From positions 1 to 59,856 of the forward strand of contig JAGWMX010000004.1 of NCBI GenBank assembly GCA_028871525.1: a stretch of DNA of 59,856 nt. The letters are read 5' to 3'. The notes beneath the pieces were generated by a model, which was not told where the DNA came from, made no database searches, and was given only the letters and a program-made list of their open reading frames with translations. Source of the stretch: Gammaproteobacteria bacterium. GTDB taxonomy: Bacteria > Pseudomonadota > Gammaproteobacteria > Nevskiales > Nevskiaceae. This document shows positions 1 through 7,609 of this stretch, one piece after another. The first letter of the stretch is position 1. Each line of letters starts with the position of its first letter. The translations under genes and the position numbers were made by a program.

Positions 1-504
1 TCGGTGCTGTCGATGGCGCTGAACGACATCTTCGTGCCGATCCTGCAGAAGGTGTTTCCGGAGATCGTCGATTTCTACCTGCCGCCGGAAGCGTGTTCCT
101 ACCGCATCGCGGTGGTCAGCATCCGCAAGCAGTACGCCGGCCACGCGCGGCGCGTGATGATGGGCGTGTGGTCGTACCTGCGCCAGTTCACCTACACCAA
201 GTTCGTGATCGTCACCGACGACGACATCGACGTGCGCGACTGGTCGCAGGTGATCTGGGCGGTGTCGACCCGGGTCGACCCGGCGCGCGATTCGATGCTG
301 GTGGAAAACACCCCGATCGACTACCTCGATTTCTCCAGCCCGGTGCCCAACCTGGGCTCCAAGCTGGGCATCGACGCCACCAACAAATGGCCGTCCGAAA
401 CCAGCCGCACCTGGAGCAAGCCGATCGTGCCCGATGCGGCGGTGGAGCGGCGGGTCGATGCGCTGTGGGCGACGCTGAGGACTTCGGCGGCGGGTGAGCG
501 GTGA
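1..504 (+). CDS. ubiD: UbiD, 3-octaprenyl-4-hydroxybenzoate decarboxylase, C-terminal part
   Basis: The reading frame is open from the first base, so the 5' part of the gene lies outside the window; about 167 residues remain. They match the C-terminal domain of UbiD, the prenylated-FMN enzyme that decarboxylates polyprenyl-4-hydroxybenzoate in ubiquinone synthesis. Family landmarks seen are [44 protein letters not shown] and [14 protein letters not shown], ending with DATNKWPSE. Its stop codon abuts the stop codon of the convergent methyltransferase gene with no spacer. The anaerobic ubiquinone genes ubiUV and ubiT lie 2 kb downstream, so the function fits the neighbourhood. Confidence 0.95.
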   Translation, partial: SVLSMALNDIFVPILQKVFPEIVDFYLPPEACSYRIAVVSIRKQYAGHARRVMMGVWSYLRQFTYTKFVIVTDDDIDVRDWSQVIWAVSTRVDPARDSMLVENTPIDYLDFSSPVPNLGSKLGIDATNKWPSETSRTWSKPIVPDAAVERRVDALWATLRTSAAGER

Positions 505-1278
505 CTATGGGTGCGGCTGGGCAGCCAGGATAAGCTCGGTCGGAAAATCGACAGTGAAGGGGGCTTCTCCGATCACCGTCCGAACCTCGTCTTCGAACGC
601 CTTGGTGTAATCATCGGAGGCGGAAATGGAGCGAAGATAAGCACCCACGTAGCTGGTCGATCCAAAAAATCCCACAAAGGTCCTCCAATTCATGATTGCC
701 TGGTTCGACACCATTTGCATGTCCTTCGTCCTGAAGTGGGAGGTTTCCCGGAAACAGCGCCAAGAGTAATCTTCGTCCAGCAAACGCGGACTGCGAAAAG
801 CGTTCCAATGACATGCAAATTCCCGATCGATTACCTCTGCGAGCGAGCTGGGCAAAACGGGCAACGCATACCGGTAAATAGCTACCTCTCCATCCGGATG
901 GAGCCAATTAGCCATCCTTTCAATTATTTTAGGTCCATCCATCCAATACAATGCGGTGCCAGAGGTAACCAGATCGACGCTGCCGGGTTCCGCTTCCAAG
1001 GATTCAGAACTGGAAACCCTCACCTCAAGACGGGCATCAGGCTTGATCTTCTCCGCCATTCTGGCGTCTGGCTCAATGGCCAGTACGTGATCGAACCGCT
1101 GCAGTAGCGGTCGCGTGCTGATCCCGGTGCCGCTGCCAAGATCTATAGCCAGCGTGCGGCGCATATTCGGTGCTGCGCGTTCGATAATTTCGAAAAGATA
1201 TGGCGGATAGCTAATTCGAAAGGCCTGATAAGCCTCGTTTCTAGCTCCAAAAGTCAGCCCTCCAATTGCATTGCTCAT
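505..1278 (-). CDS. SAM-dependent methyltransferase (type 11 family)
   Basis: A 257-residue class I methyltransferase. The SAM-binding motif I (DLGSGTG, residues 46-52) is followed by an acidic strand end (AIEPDARM) and a GTALYWMD segment typical of small-molecule methyltransferases. The substrate cannot be told. The ATG at 1278 is chosen; an in-frame TTG at 1365 would add 29 residues that look unlike a methyltransferase start. Codon use is visibly more AT-rich than in the neighbours (many AAT, ATA, AAA and TTC-GAT runs). With the adjacent toxin-antitoxin pair and repeats this suggests horizontal acquisition. It converges on ubiD. Confidence 0.8.
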   Translation of the reverse strand: MSNAIGGLTFGARNEAYQAFRISYPPYLFEIIERAAPNMRRTLAIDLGSGTGISTRPLLQRFDHVLAIEPDARMAEKIKPDARLEVRVSSSESLEAEPGSVDLVTSGTALYWMDGPKIIERMANWLHPDGEVAIYRYALPVLPSSLAEVIDREFACHWNAFRSPRLLDEDYSWRCFRETSHFRTKDMQMVSNQAIMNWRTFVGFFGSTSYVGAYLRSISASDDYTKAFEDEVRTVIGEAPFTVDFPTELILAAQPHP

Positions 1279-1357
1279 ATATCGATTTTCTACGCTTGAA
1301 CTTTTCCAGTGGAAAAGAGGGCTCTTCCTGAAGGGGCGATCGCCGGATAAATGGGTC

Positions 1358-1389
1358 GCAGCCAATTAATTCACCCTGTGCGCGAATCA
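1358..1389. repeat. Direct repeat, left copy, flanking the toxin-antitoxin pair
   Basis: 32 bases matching 29 of 32 in the same orientation to 2098-2129. The shared core is CCCTGTGCGCGAATCA. The upstream 15 bases (GGATAAA..CGCAGCC) are also similar in both copies. It sits between the methyltransferase start and the toxin stop. Confidence 0.75.
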
Positions 1390-1488
1390 AACCCGGGGGA
1401 GAGCGCACTTTTTGATCAAGGTTGATGGGAAGTCGACTCTGACTCCAGTTTCCGTGGCAATACAAAACGCGACTCTTGCTTTTGCAGG

Positions 1489-1797
1489 TCACTCCTCGAA
1501 CCGCTCGCCGATCGATTCCAGCAAACGCCGACCGTGCAGCACCGCCAGTACCTCGATGCGTTCGGGCCGTATTTCATAGATGATGCGGTAGCTGTACAGG
1601 AAGCGCTCGCGCACGTGGTGCTCGCCCAGCTCCGGCACGACGCGTCCGGCCAGCGGATGCGCGGCGATCGCATCGCCAAGATCGAACAATGCTTCGACCA
1701 CGCGTTGCGCGTGGCGCGGCGAGTCGCGACCGATAAACTGGGCAAGGGCGTCGATGTCGTCGAGCGATTCGCTCGACCAGATCAGTGCGGCAGCCAT
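1489..1797 (-). CDS. RelE/ParE-family toxin of a type II toxin-antitoxin pair
   Basis: A 102-residue protein with the ParE/RelE toxin pattern: an N-terminal helix hairpin (WSSESLDDIDALAQFIGRD), then strands with GRVVPELGEHHVRERF, YSYRIIYEIRPERIEVLAVLHGRR. The YRIIYE and VLAVLHGRR segments are the usual C-terminal beta core. ParE toxins typically inhibit gyrase and RelE toxins cleave mRNA; the sequence alone does not settle which. Its start overlaps the antitoxin stop by 16 bases, antitoxin first, the standard layout for translational coupling. It is bracketed by direct repeats. Confidence 0.85.
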   Translation of the reverse strand: MAAALIWSSESLDDIDALAQFIGRDSPRHAQRVVEALFDLGDAIAAHPLAGRVVPELGEHHVRERFLYSYRIIYEIRPERIEVLAVLHGRRLLESIGERFEE

Positions 1798-1979
1798 CGC
1801 GCTAGGCGCTCGCGGGCCTGCTCGCTCGTGTAGCTGCGTCCCGCGGTCATGTCGGCGCGACCACGCTGGATTTTTTCCAGCACGTACAGGTGATACTGGA
1901 TATCTTCCAGCGTCGCATCGTCCGGCAACTGCGTCAGCAACTGCGCGACTTCTTGCTTGGCGGTGACGGGTACGCTCAT
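1782..1979 (-). CDS. Antitoxin partner of the ParE-type toxin
   Basis: A 65-residue protein starting at an ATG with a GAGG Shine-Dalgarno about 8 bases upstream. It contains LPDDATLEDIQYHLYVLEKI, a segment widespread in small antitoxins paired with ParE/RelE toxins, and an alkaline C-terminus (YTSEQARERLARWL) likely to bind toxin. No ribbon-helix-helix or HTH motif is obvious. It precedes and overlaps the toxin gene. An upstream in-frame start at 2003 would add 8 residues but has a poorer ribosome site. Identification rests on the family pattern and the operon arrangement. Confidence 0.8.
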   Translation of the reverse strand: MSVPVTAKQEVAQLLTQLPDDATLEDIQYHLYVLEKIQRGRADMTAGRSYTSEQARERLARWLPH

Positions 1980-2097
1980 GGCAGGATCCTCGTATCGGTG
2001 CAACGGGATTTCATCCTAGCAGCCAGCGACAGGTTCACCCAGCCGCCGATGGCCAGGTAATAGTAGTAGCCGTTGGAGATAAAGGATAAAGGCGACC

Positions 2098-2129
2098 GCA
2101 GCCAGTCAATTCGCCCTGTGCGCGAATCA
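2098..2129. repeat. Direct repeat, right copy, flanking the toxin-antitoxin pair
   Basis: Right-hand partner of the 1358-1389 repeat (29 of 32 identical, same orientation). Here it forms the left half of a REP-like hairpin at 2114-2164. Confidence 0.75.
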
Positions 2130-2164
2130 TGCAGCGACGCAGCAGCGTGTTTTCGCGCACAGGG
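2114..2164. repeat. REP-like inverted repeat
   Basis: Perfect 13-base arms CCCTGTGCGCGAA (2114-2126) and TTCGCGCACAGGG (2152-2164) around 25 bases. Read on the minus strand, the right end continues as TGTAGGAGCACACCCTGTGC. This matches the GTAGGAGC...GCGA layout of REP elements in Pseudomonas and Xanthomonas, with a short GCACA/TGTGC stem. Two inverted REP units side by side make a REP doublet. Confidence 0.7.
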
Positions 2165-2197
2165 TGTGCTCCTACAAGTGCCGGGAACGAGATTCCC

Positions 2198-2503
2198 TCA
2201 GTCGTCGACCGGCTCGATGTCGATCGGCGTCAGTGTGTTCAGCAGCTCGCGTGCGCGGGTCTGCAGCGCGCGCCAGGACGGCTCCCACTGGCCCTCGCGC
2301 GGCATCGACCAGGCCAGCTGCGACAGCAGCGCGTGGGTGTCGTGCAACTGCCGCTGCAGGTCGCGCGCGGCAGCGAGCGCGCGCTCGTGGTCGTCCTTGC
2401 CGACCATCAGGATCTTGCGGTCCTGGCAGACGCCGATGCACGGCTGCGGCGCCTCGATCTTGCCGCAGCCGATGCATTGCCAGGCCTGGATGTAATCGGT
2501 CAT
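2198..2503 (-). CDS. Conserved hypothetical protein with a four-cysteine knuckle
   Basis: A 101-residue protein starting at the ATG at 2503, preceded by AGG at a 5-base spacing. The N-terminus carries AWQCIGCGKIEAPQPC and GVCQDRK, giving cysteines 10, 13, 22 and 26, which could bind zinc or an Fe-S cluster. The remainder is helical (residues 36-85), ending in an acidic tail (TPIDIEPVDD). I recognise it as a widespread uncharacterised family but know of no function. It diverges from ubiU across a gap holding an FNR-type box, so a role in the same anaerobic programme is possible but is inference. Confidence 0.75.
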   Translation of the reverse strand: MTDYIQAWQCIGCGKIEAPQPCIGVCQDRKILMVGKDDHERALAAARDLQRQLHDTHALLSQLAWSMPREGQWEPSWRALQTRARELLNTLTPIDIEPVDD

Positions 2504-2640
2504 GTACCTATCTTCTTCCGGCGCGAAGGATTCCATCGGATGTTGCCGGAGCACGGCCGCGCTCGTGCGCAGCGCTCCGGCGCCTCAGCCTCGGGCGCAC
2601 CGGCGTCCGGGAATTCTAGAATGCCCCGCATGGCCCCTCT

Positions 2641-2654
2641 ATGATCCAGGTCAA
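2641..2654. promoter_or_regulatory. FNR/ANR-type box upstream of ubiU
   Basis: ATGAT-CCAG-GTCAA, two mismatches from TTGAT-N4-ATCAA. Its centre lies 63 bases before the ubiU ATG, a suitable place for activation, and it also faces the divergent small cysteine protein gene. Confidence 0.6.
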
Positions 2655-2710
2655 GGCCGCGCAGGTCTTTGCACGCCACGATGCAGGTCGGATTTCGTGG
2701 CGTGGACCGT

Positions 2711-3709
2711 ATGCAACTGATCTGTCCGGCTGGCAGTCCGCCGGCGTTGAAAGCGGCTGTGGACAACGGCGCCGATGCGGTCTACGTCGGTTTCCGCGAT
2801 CAGACCAATGCGCGCGCGTTTCCAGGACTCAACTTCACCGATGCGGATCTTGCTGCCGGCATTGAATACGCACACGCCCGCGACCGCGAGATCTACGTGG
2901 CGCTCAACACCTACGCCAGCTCGGCCCGGTTGAACCAGTGGCGCGCGGCGGTCGATCGCGCCGCCGCGCTCGGCGCCGACGCCCTCATCTGCGCCGACCT
3001 GGGCGTGCTCGATTACGGCGCGCGCCGTCATCCCGGGTTGCGACGGCATCTTTCGGTGCAGGGGTCCGCCACCACCCACGCCGCGCTGCGCTACTACCGC
3101 GAACGCTTCGGCATCGCGCGCGCGGTGCTGCCGCGGGTGTTGTCGATCGAGCAGGTCGAGCGCCTGTGCGCCCACGATGTGGTGCCGATCGAGGTGTTCG
3201 CCTTCGGCAGTCTGTGCATCATGGCCGAAGGGCGTTGCCAGCTTTCCAGCTATGCCACCGGTGTGTCGCCGAACCGGCAAGGTGTCTGCTCGCCGGCGCG
3301 CTCGGTGCGCTGGGTGGAAGAGCCGGGCGGTGCGCGCAGCGCCTATCTCAACGAGGTGCTGATCGATCGTTTCGCCGCCGGCGAGCCGGCCGGCTACCCG
3401 GTCGTCTGCAAGGGTCGCTACGTGGTCGGCGGCGAGACCATCCATGCGCTGGAAGAACCGACCAGCCTCAACACGCTCGACCTGCTGCCGCGCCTTGAGA
3501 AAGCCGGTGTGGCGGCGCTGAAAATCGAAGGCCGGCAGCGCGGGCAGGCCTATGTCGCAGACGTGACCCGGATCTGCAGGCAGGCACTGGACCGGCTGCG
3601 GCAGCGCCCGCAGGACTGGACCCCGCAAGCAAGCTGGCAGCGCGAACTGGCCCGGCACGCCGAGGGCCGCCAGACCACGCTCGGCCCGTATCACCGTTCC
3701 TGGCATTGA
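2711..3709 (+). CDS. ubiU: UbiU, O2-independent ubiquinone hydroxylation protein (U32 peptidase family)
   Basis: A 332-residue member of the U32 family that fits E. coli UbiU, which with UbiV forms the 4Fe-4S heterodimer needed for ubiquinone ring hydroxylation without oxygen. It starts MQLICPAGSP at the ATG at 2711. Cluster cysteines are visible at 169 and 176 (GSLC..AEGRCQLSSY), 193 (NRQGVCSPARS) and 233 (VVCKGRY), essentially the E. coli positions 169, 176, 193 and 232. The next gene, ubiV, begins 11 bases after the stop. An FNR-type box upstream suggests induction at low oxygen, and UbiT is encoded convergently just downstream. Confidence 0.95.
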   Translation: MQLICPAGSPPALKAAVDNGADAVYVGFRDQTNARAFPGLNFTDADLAAGIEYAHARDREIYVALNTYASSARLNQWRAAVDRAAALGADALICADLGVLDYGARRHPGLRRHLSVQGSATTHAALRYYRERFGIARAVLPRVLSIEQVERLCAHDVVPIEVFAFGSLCIMAEGRCQLSSYATGVSPNRQGVCSPARSVRWVEEPGGARSAYLNEVLIDRFAAGEPAGYPVVCKGRYVVGGETIHALEEPTSLNTLDLLPRLEKAGVAALKIEGRQRGQAYVADVTRICRQALDRLRQRPQDWTPQASWQRELARHAEGRQTTLGPYHRSWH

Positions 3710-3720
3710 CGGAAACGTCC

Positions 3721-4584
3721 ATGCGCCTGACTCTCGGGCCGCTGCAGTACTTCTGGTCGCGCCAACGCGTGTTGGCCTTCTACCGGGAGGCAGCAGGTTG
3801 GCCGGTGGATGTGATCTACCTCGGCGAAACGGTGTGCAGCAAGCGCCGCGAGCTGACCACGCGCGACTGGATCGCACTCGCCGAGGAGCTGCTGGCCAGC
3901 GACCGTGAAATCGTGCTGTCGTCGTTGGCGCTGACCGAGGCCGAATCGGAGCTGTCGGCGCTGACCCGGCTGGTCGGCGACGGCCGCTTCCGCGTCGAAG
4001 CAAATGATATGTCGGCGGTGCAGTTGCTGCGTGAACGCGGCCTGCCTTTCGTCGGCGGTCCGACGCTGAACGTCTACAATCATGCCGCACTGCGCCTGCT
4101 GATCGAAGACGGCCTGCAGCGATGGGTGCTCGGCGTCGAACAAGGGCGCGCCGAAATCGAGGGGTTTCGCGCCAGCGACGTGGTGCTGCCGGAACTCGAA
4201 GTCATCGCCTGGGGGCGATTGCCGCTGGCTTTTTCGGCGCGCTGCTTCACGGCGCGCGCACTGGATCTGGCCAAGGACGAGTGTGGCTTTCGCTGCATCG
4301 ATTATCCGAACGGTCTGCCGCTGCAGACTCGCGAGGGCGCAGCGTTTCTGACCCTCAACGGGGTTCAGGTCCAGAGCGCCGGCCGCTGCGACCTCGGGCC
4401 CGAGCTCGACGAGCTGCAGGCTGTGGGCGTGGATCTGCTGCGCCTGTATCCGCAAGCCGAGGGCATGGCGGAGGTGGTGGCCCGCTTCCGGTGTGCCCTC
4501 GACAGCGGCGTCGCGCCGCCGCGGGCGGGGGAGGAAAACGGTTACTGGCGCGGCACGGCCGGCATGCGGTGCGTCGATCAATAA
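3721..4584 (+). CDS. ubiV: UbiV, O2-independent ubiquinone hydroxylation protein (U32 peptidase family)
   Basis: A 287-residue U32 protein, partner of UbiU. Landmarks are ADVIYLGE-like VDVIYLGETVCSKRRE near residue 30, FVGGPTLNVYN near 110, and the cysteine-rich SARCFTAR..KDECGFRC region. Candidate 4Fe-4S cysteines are C39, C175, C188 and C192, with the same spacing as E. coli C39, C180, C193 and C197 apart from a 5-residue deletion. The C-terminus NGYWRGTAGM also matches the family. The ATG at 3721 is chosen over a TTG at 3706 that overlaps the ubiU stop. The 3' end overlaps the convergent ubiT by 7 bases. Confidence 0.95.
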   Translation: MRLTLGPLQYFWSRQRVLAFYREAAGWPVDVIYLGETVCSKRRELTTRDWIALAEELLASDREIVLSSLALTEAESELSALTRLVGDGRFRVEANDMSAVQLLRERGLPFVGGPTLNVYNHAALRLLIEDGLQRWVLGVEQGRAEIEGFRASDVVLPELEVIAWGRLPLAFSARCFTARALDLAKDECGFRCIDYPNGLPLQTREGAAFLTLNGVQVQSAGRCDLGPELDELQAVGVDLLRLYPQAEGMAEVVARFRCALDSGVAPPRAGEENGYWRGTAGMRCVDQ

Positions 4585-5108
4585 CCGTGGTGCGCGGCGC
4601 GCAGCGTGCGCGCCAGCCGGGCACCGCGATTCAGCGCGATCCGCATCGGCAGCGGGATCGATTCCCAGGGGAGCTGGTCCAGCAGATTGCGCACCGTCAG
4701 CCCGAGTTCGGTGTCGCCGGTGAGCTGCAAGTGCCGCTGGAAGAAGAGCGTGTCGGCGTCCTCCAGCCGGCTGGCCAGCAGTAACAGGTTGGTGGCGCTG
4801 CCGTGTACGGTGGCGTCGGCGTCGGCGTTTTCGCCGAGGACGTCGATGCAACGTCCGCGGATCGCCACCACCCATCGCAGTCCGAGATCGGTGACTTCGA
4901 CGCCGAGCCGCCGGCCGTTCAGTTGATCCAGACTGCCGTGGGCCAGCGGCTCGGCCAGCACGCGGCTGATCAGCCGCTGTAGGGCGTATCCCCGCAGCCG
5001 TGACGGCAGCACCAGGCGTAACGGCCCGGCCAGACGCGCGGGCGGCGGCAGCAGGCGCAGCGCGCTGGACAGGCGGCGGTTATCGAATGCGGTGAAAAAT
5101 TCAGTCAT
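4578..5108 (-). CDS. ubiT: UbiT, SCP2-domain accessory factor for anaerobic ubiquinone synthesis
   Basis: A 176-residue protein with an SCP2 sterol-carrier-like domain. Landmarks are the LLPPPARLAGPLRLVLP N-terminus, an acidic strand region (VEVTDLGLRWVVAIRG), DATVHGSATNLLLLASRLEDADTLFFQRHLQLTGDTEL split across residues 97-130, and a C-terminal helix after LPWESIPLPMRIAL. In E. coli UbiT works with UbiUV and probably binds quinone precursors. It is convergent with ubiUV. On the minus strand it lies 66 bases after the PRPP synthetase-like gene, so it may be read from the beta-CASP RNase operon promoter instead of its own. Confidence 0.9.
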   Translation of the reverse strand: MTEFFTAFDNRRLSSALRLLPPPARLAGPLRLVLPSRLRGYALQRLISRVLAEPLAHGSLDQLNGRRLGVEVTDLGLRWVVAIRGRCIDVLGENADADATVHGSATNLLLLASRLEDADTLFFQRHLQLTGDTELGLTVRNLLDQLPWESIPLPMRIALNRGARLARTLRAAHHGY

Positions 5109-5174
5109 GGGTCTGTTCTCTCGGTGGCTTCGCGCACGGGCGGTTTGTCGGTAGGCTCGATCGCGCCGGAGTTT

Positions 5175-6098
5175 TCACCGCCCCGGCTGCGGCGGCTGCG
5201 CCAGCAACTCGCGGACCGCCGGCGCCAGCCAACGATGCAGATCGATAGCGTTGGAGGCGTGCGGGATGGTATTGCAGGTGACGATATTTTGCGCGCCGGA
5301 GCGACGCAGACACCGGTAGGCGTCGTCGATGAACAGCGCGTGGACGCCGATGCAGATCGGCGCATCGAAGCCGTCGGCGCGCAGGCGCCGGATCGCCGCG
5401 AGCATGGTGCCGCCGGTGGAGATGATGTCATCCACCAGCACCGCGGCGCGATCTTGCTTCAGGGGTGAGGTGGGTGGGCGCAGTTCCACGTCGTGATCTC
5501 CAAGTCGCACCTTGTCCAGCACCAGGTAATCGCAAGGCACTTCGCGCGCGACCCGTTCGATCCATTGCCGGCTTTCCGCGTCCGGCCCGACCAGCATCAT
5601 CGGCCGGGAGACGTTGTCGCGTATCCAGCGGGCGATGGCAGCCGCAGAGTGCACGATTATCGCCGGCATGCGGTAAATCTCGTGCAGATTGCGGGTCCGA
5701 TGCAGGTGCGGGTCAACCGTCACCAGGCCGTCGAGAAAATCCGACAGCCAGCGGCCGATGTAAAGTGCGCTCACACCTTCGCCGGCGTGGAAACTGGAAT
5801 CCTGGCGCATATAGGGCAGGTACGGTGCCACCAGCAGCACCCGCCGTGCGCCGAGCGAACGCAGGGTCGACGCCGCCAGATAAAGCTTCACCAATTTGTC
5901 GTTGGGACGATCCAGCGCGCAGACCAGCACCACGTCGCGACCGGCGACCGGCGTGACCACGCGCACGCAGATTTCTTGATCGGGAAAGCGGTGCAGCGTC
6001 AGCCGGCCCGGTTCGGCTCCGAGTGCGGATACCAGGTCGGCTGCCAGCACCTCGTTTCCGGGCAGCGCCAGCACGATCGGTTCGTTGCCGCAAGTCAA
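5175..6098 (-). CDS. Ribose-phosphate pyrophosphokinase-like protein (PRPP synthetase family)
   Basis: A 307-residue protein of the PRPP synthetase family, which makes PRPP from ribose 5-phosphate and ATP. Seen are the subunit-fold landmarks RFPDQEICVRV, VLLVAPYLPYMRQD and VTVDPHLHR, and the PRPP-binding loop VLVDDIISTGGTM. The start is a TTG at 6098 preceded by GAAGGAG at a 5-base spacing. It overlaps the stop of the phosphorylase gene as TTGA, so the two are translationally coupled. It is shorter and more divergent than housekeeping Prs (for instance MRQDSSF replaces ARQDR), so it is probably a specialised paralogue. Its link to a nucleotide phosphorylase suggests ribose-phosphate salvage. 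Confidence 0.88.
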   Translation of the reverse strand: MTCGNEPIVLALPGNEVLAADLVSALGAEPGRLTLHRFPDQEICVRVVTPVAGRDVVLVCALDRPNDKLVKLYLAASTLRSLGARRVLLVAPYLPYMRQDSSFHAGEGVSALYIGRWLSDFLDGLVTVDPHLHRTRNLHEIYRMPAIIVHSAAAIARWIRDNVSRPMMLVGPDAESRQWIERVAREVPCDYLVLDKVRLGDHDVELRPPTSPLKQDRAAVLVDDIISTGGTMLAAIRRLRADGFDAPICIGVHALFIDDAYRCLRRSGAQNIVTCNTIPHASNAIDLHRWLAPAVRELLAQPPQPGR

Positions 6099-7609
6099 GA
6101 TGGCTCCTTCACCGAGACGATTTCCGGATGGGCGGCGGCGTAGGCCGCGGCGTAATCCAGCTCGCCCGGCGCTTCGGCATGGATAAGGTAGACGGGTGCG
6201 TCGGCCTCGACCCGTTGTCCCAGGCGTACACACAACTCGACGCCGGCGGCCGGGCTCAGCGGCGCGCCGGCCAGTTTGGCGGTGCGCGCCAGACGACGGT
6301 TGTCGATGGAACCGACGATCCCGGCGCACGGCGCGACGACAGGGCGCCGGTGCGGTGCGCGACGAGGTTTGCGCAGGCCACCCTGGGCGATGCAGATCGC
6401 CTCGAATTTCTTCCATGCGGCGCCGCTATCCAAGGTTTTACGCGCCAGGGCGATGCCGTCGCCAGCCGCGGCCTTGCCGCCCAGCTCCAGTAAATGACCC
6501 GCCAGCAGCAACGCCCGCTGGCGCAGATCCGGCGGTGCTCCGGCGCCGTTGCGCAACACGGCCAGCACGTCGATGGCCTCCAGCACCGGGCCGATCCCGC
6601 GCCCGACCGGCTGGGTGCCGTCGGTGCGGACGACGCGCGTCTGCAGTCCCAGCGCCGCGCCTGCCGCTTCCAGGCTGTGCTGCAGCACGTCGGCTGCCGC
6701 GGCGCTGCGCACTTTGGCGGTGGCGCCCACCGGCATGTCGATCAGCAGGTGTGTCGACCCGGCGGCCAGCTTCTTCGACAGCACTGAGGCGGTGAGTTGG
6801 CCGCTGCTGTCGATTTCCAGCGGACGCTCGACCTGGATCAGCCTGTCGTCGGCCGGGCTGAGCGCGATCGATCCGCCCCACACCACGCAGCCGCCTTCGC
6901 TGTCGACCACCCGGCGTATGTGCTGCAGCGTCAGTTCGACCGGCGCCAGCACTGCCATGGTGTCGGCAGTGCCGGCGGGCGAGGTGATGGCCCGCGACGA
7001 AGTCTTTGGAATGGTCAGGCCGCAGGCGGCGGCAATGGCCACCAGAATCGGCGTGGTGCGATTGCCCGGCAGACCGCCGACGCAATGTTTGTCCATCACC
7101 GGGTTCTGCTGCCAGGCCAGACGGGTGCCGCTGTCGACCATGGCGCGGGTCAGCGCGACCGTCTCCTCCAGCGTCATGTGGTTGCCGGCACAGGCGGTGA
7201 CGAATGCGGCGATTTCAATCGAGGAATAGCGGCCGGCGGTGATGTCACGCACCACGTCGTGCAGCGCCGCGGCGTCGAACGGCTTGCCGTAGATTTTGCT
7301 GCGCACGCTGGAGAACGATTCGACCGGTTCCGGATGCGAGACGCTCACCAGGTCGCCGGAATGGCTGCCGAGCGCATGCCAGGCCGCTTCCGAAAGGCCT
7401 ATTTCGCTCGGCGCCAGGCTCTGGCCGCGCACGACGTTGAGCGTAGCGATGATGCTGCGTTCATCGTGCGCGATACGCACCCGCGCCATTGCTTTGAAGC
7501 CTTCGGCGCGGCATACGGCACAGTTCTCGCGCATGAACGCGACCGGTTCATGATAGGTGTCGATGCCCATGCGGCGCGCGCGCAGTTGGTCCTGGCGGGC
7601 TGTACTCAT
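6095..7609 (-). CDS. AMP/thymidine phosphorylase family protein
   Basis: A 504-residue member of the DeoA/AMP phosphorylase family. The ~90-residue N-terminal extension is the kind seen in archaeal AMP phosphorylases. Core landmarks are SSIEIAAFVTAC, KHCVGGLPGNRTTPI (residues 174-188, phosphate and nucleotide loop) and KTSSRAITSPAGTADTMAV (202-220). Archaeal members convert NMP and phosphate to ribose 1,5-bisphosphate and free base; bacterial copies are usually annotated as thymidine phosphorylase. It overlaps the upstream RNase gene as ATGA and the downstream PRPP synthetase-like gene as TTGA, so all three are one operon. Substrate is unproven; the extension favours nucleotides over nucleosides. 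Confidence 0.88.
   Translation of the reverse strand: MSTARQDQLRARRMGIDTYHEPVAFMRENCAVCRAEGFKAMARVRIAHDERSIIATLNVVRGQSLAPSEIGLSEAAWHALGSHSGDLVSVSHPEPVESFSSVRSKIYGKPFDAAALHDVVRDITAGRYSSIEIAAFVTACAGNHMTLEETVALTRAMVDSGTRLAWQQNPVMDKHCVGGLPGNRTTPILVAIAAACGLTIPKTSSRAITSPAGTADTMAVLAPVELTLQHIRRVVDSEGGCVVWGGSIALSPADDRLIQVERPLEIDSSGQLTASVLSKKLAAGSTHLLIDMPVGATAKVRSAAAADVLQHSLEAAGAALGLQTRVVRTDGTQPVGRGIGPVLEAIDVLAVLRNGAGAPPDLRQRALLLAGHLLELGGKAAAGDGIALARKTLDSGAAWKKFEAICIAQGGLRKPRRAPHRRPVVAPCAGIVGSIDNRRLARTAKLAGAPLSPAAGVELCVRLGQRVEADAPVYLIHAEAPGELDYAAAYAAAHPEIVSVKEPS

Noticed and set aside
1405-1425. TTGATCAAGGTTGATGG as an FNR box
   Set aside because: The half sites are not in the TTGAT-N4-ATCAA arrangement and no gene starts at a suitable distance.
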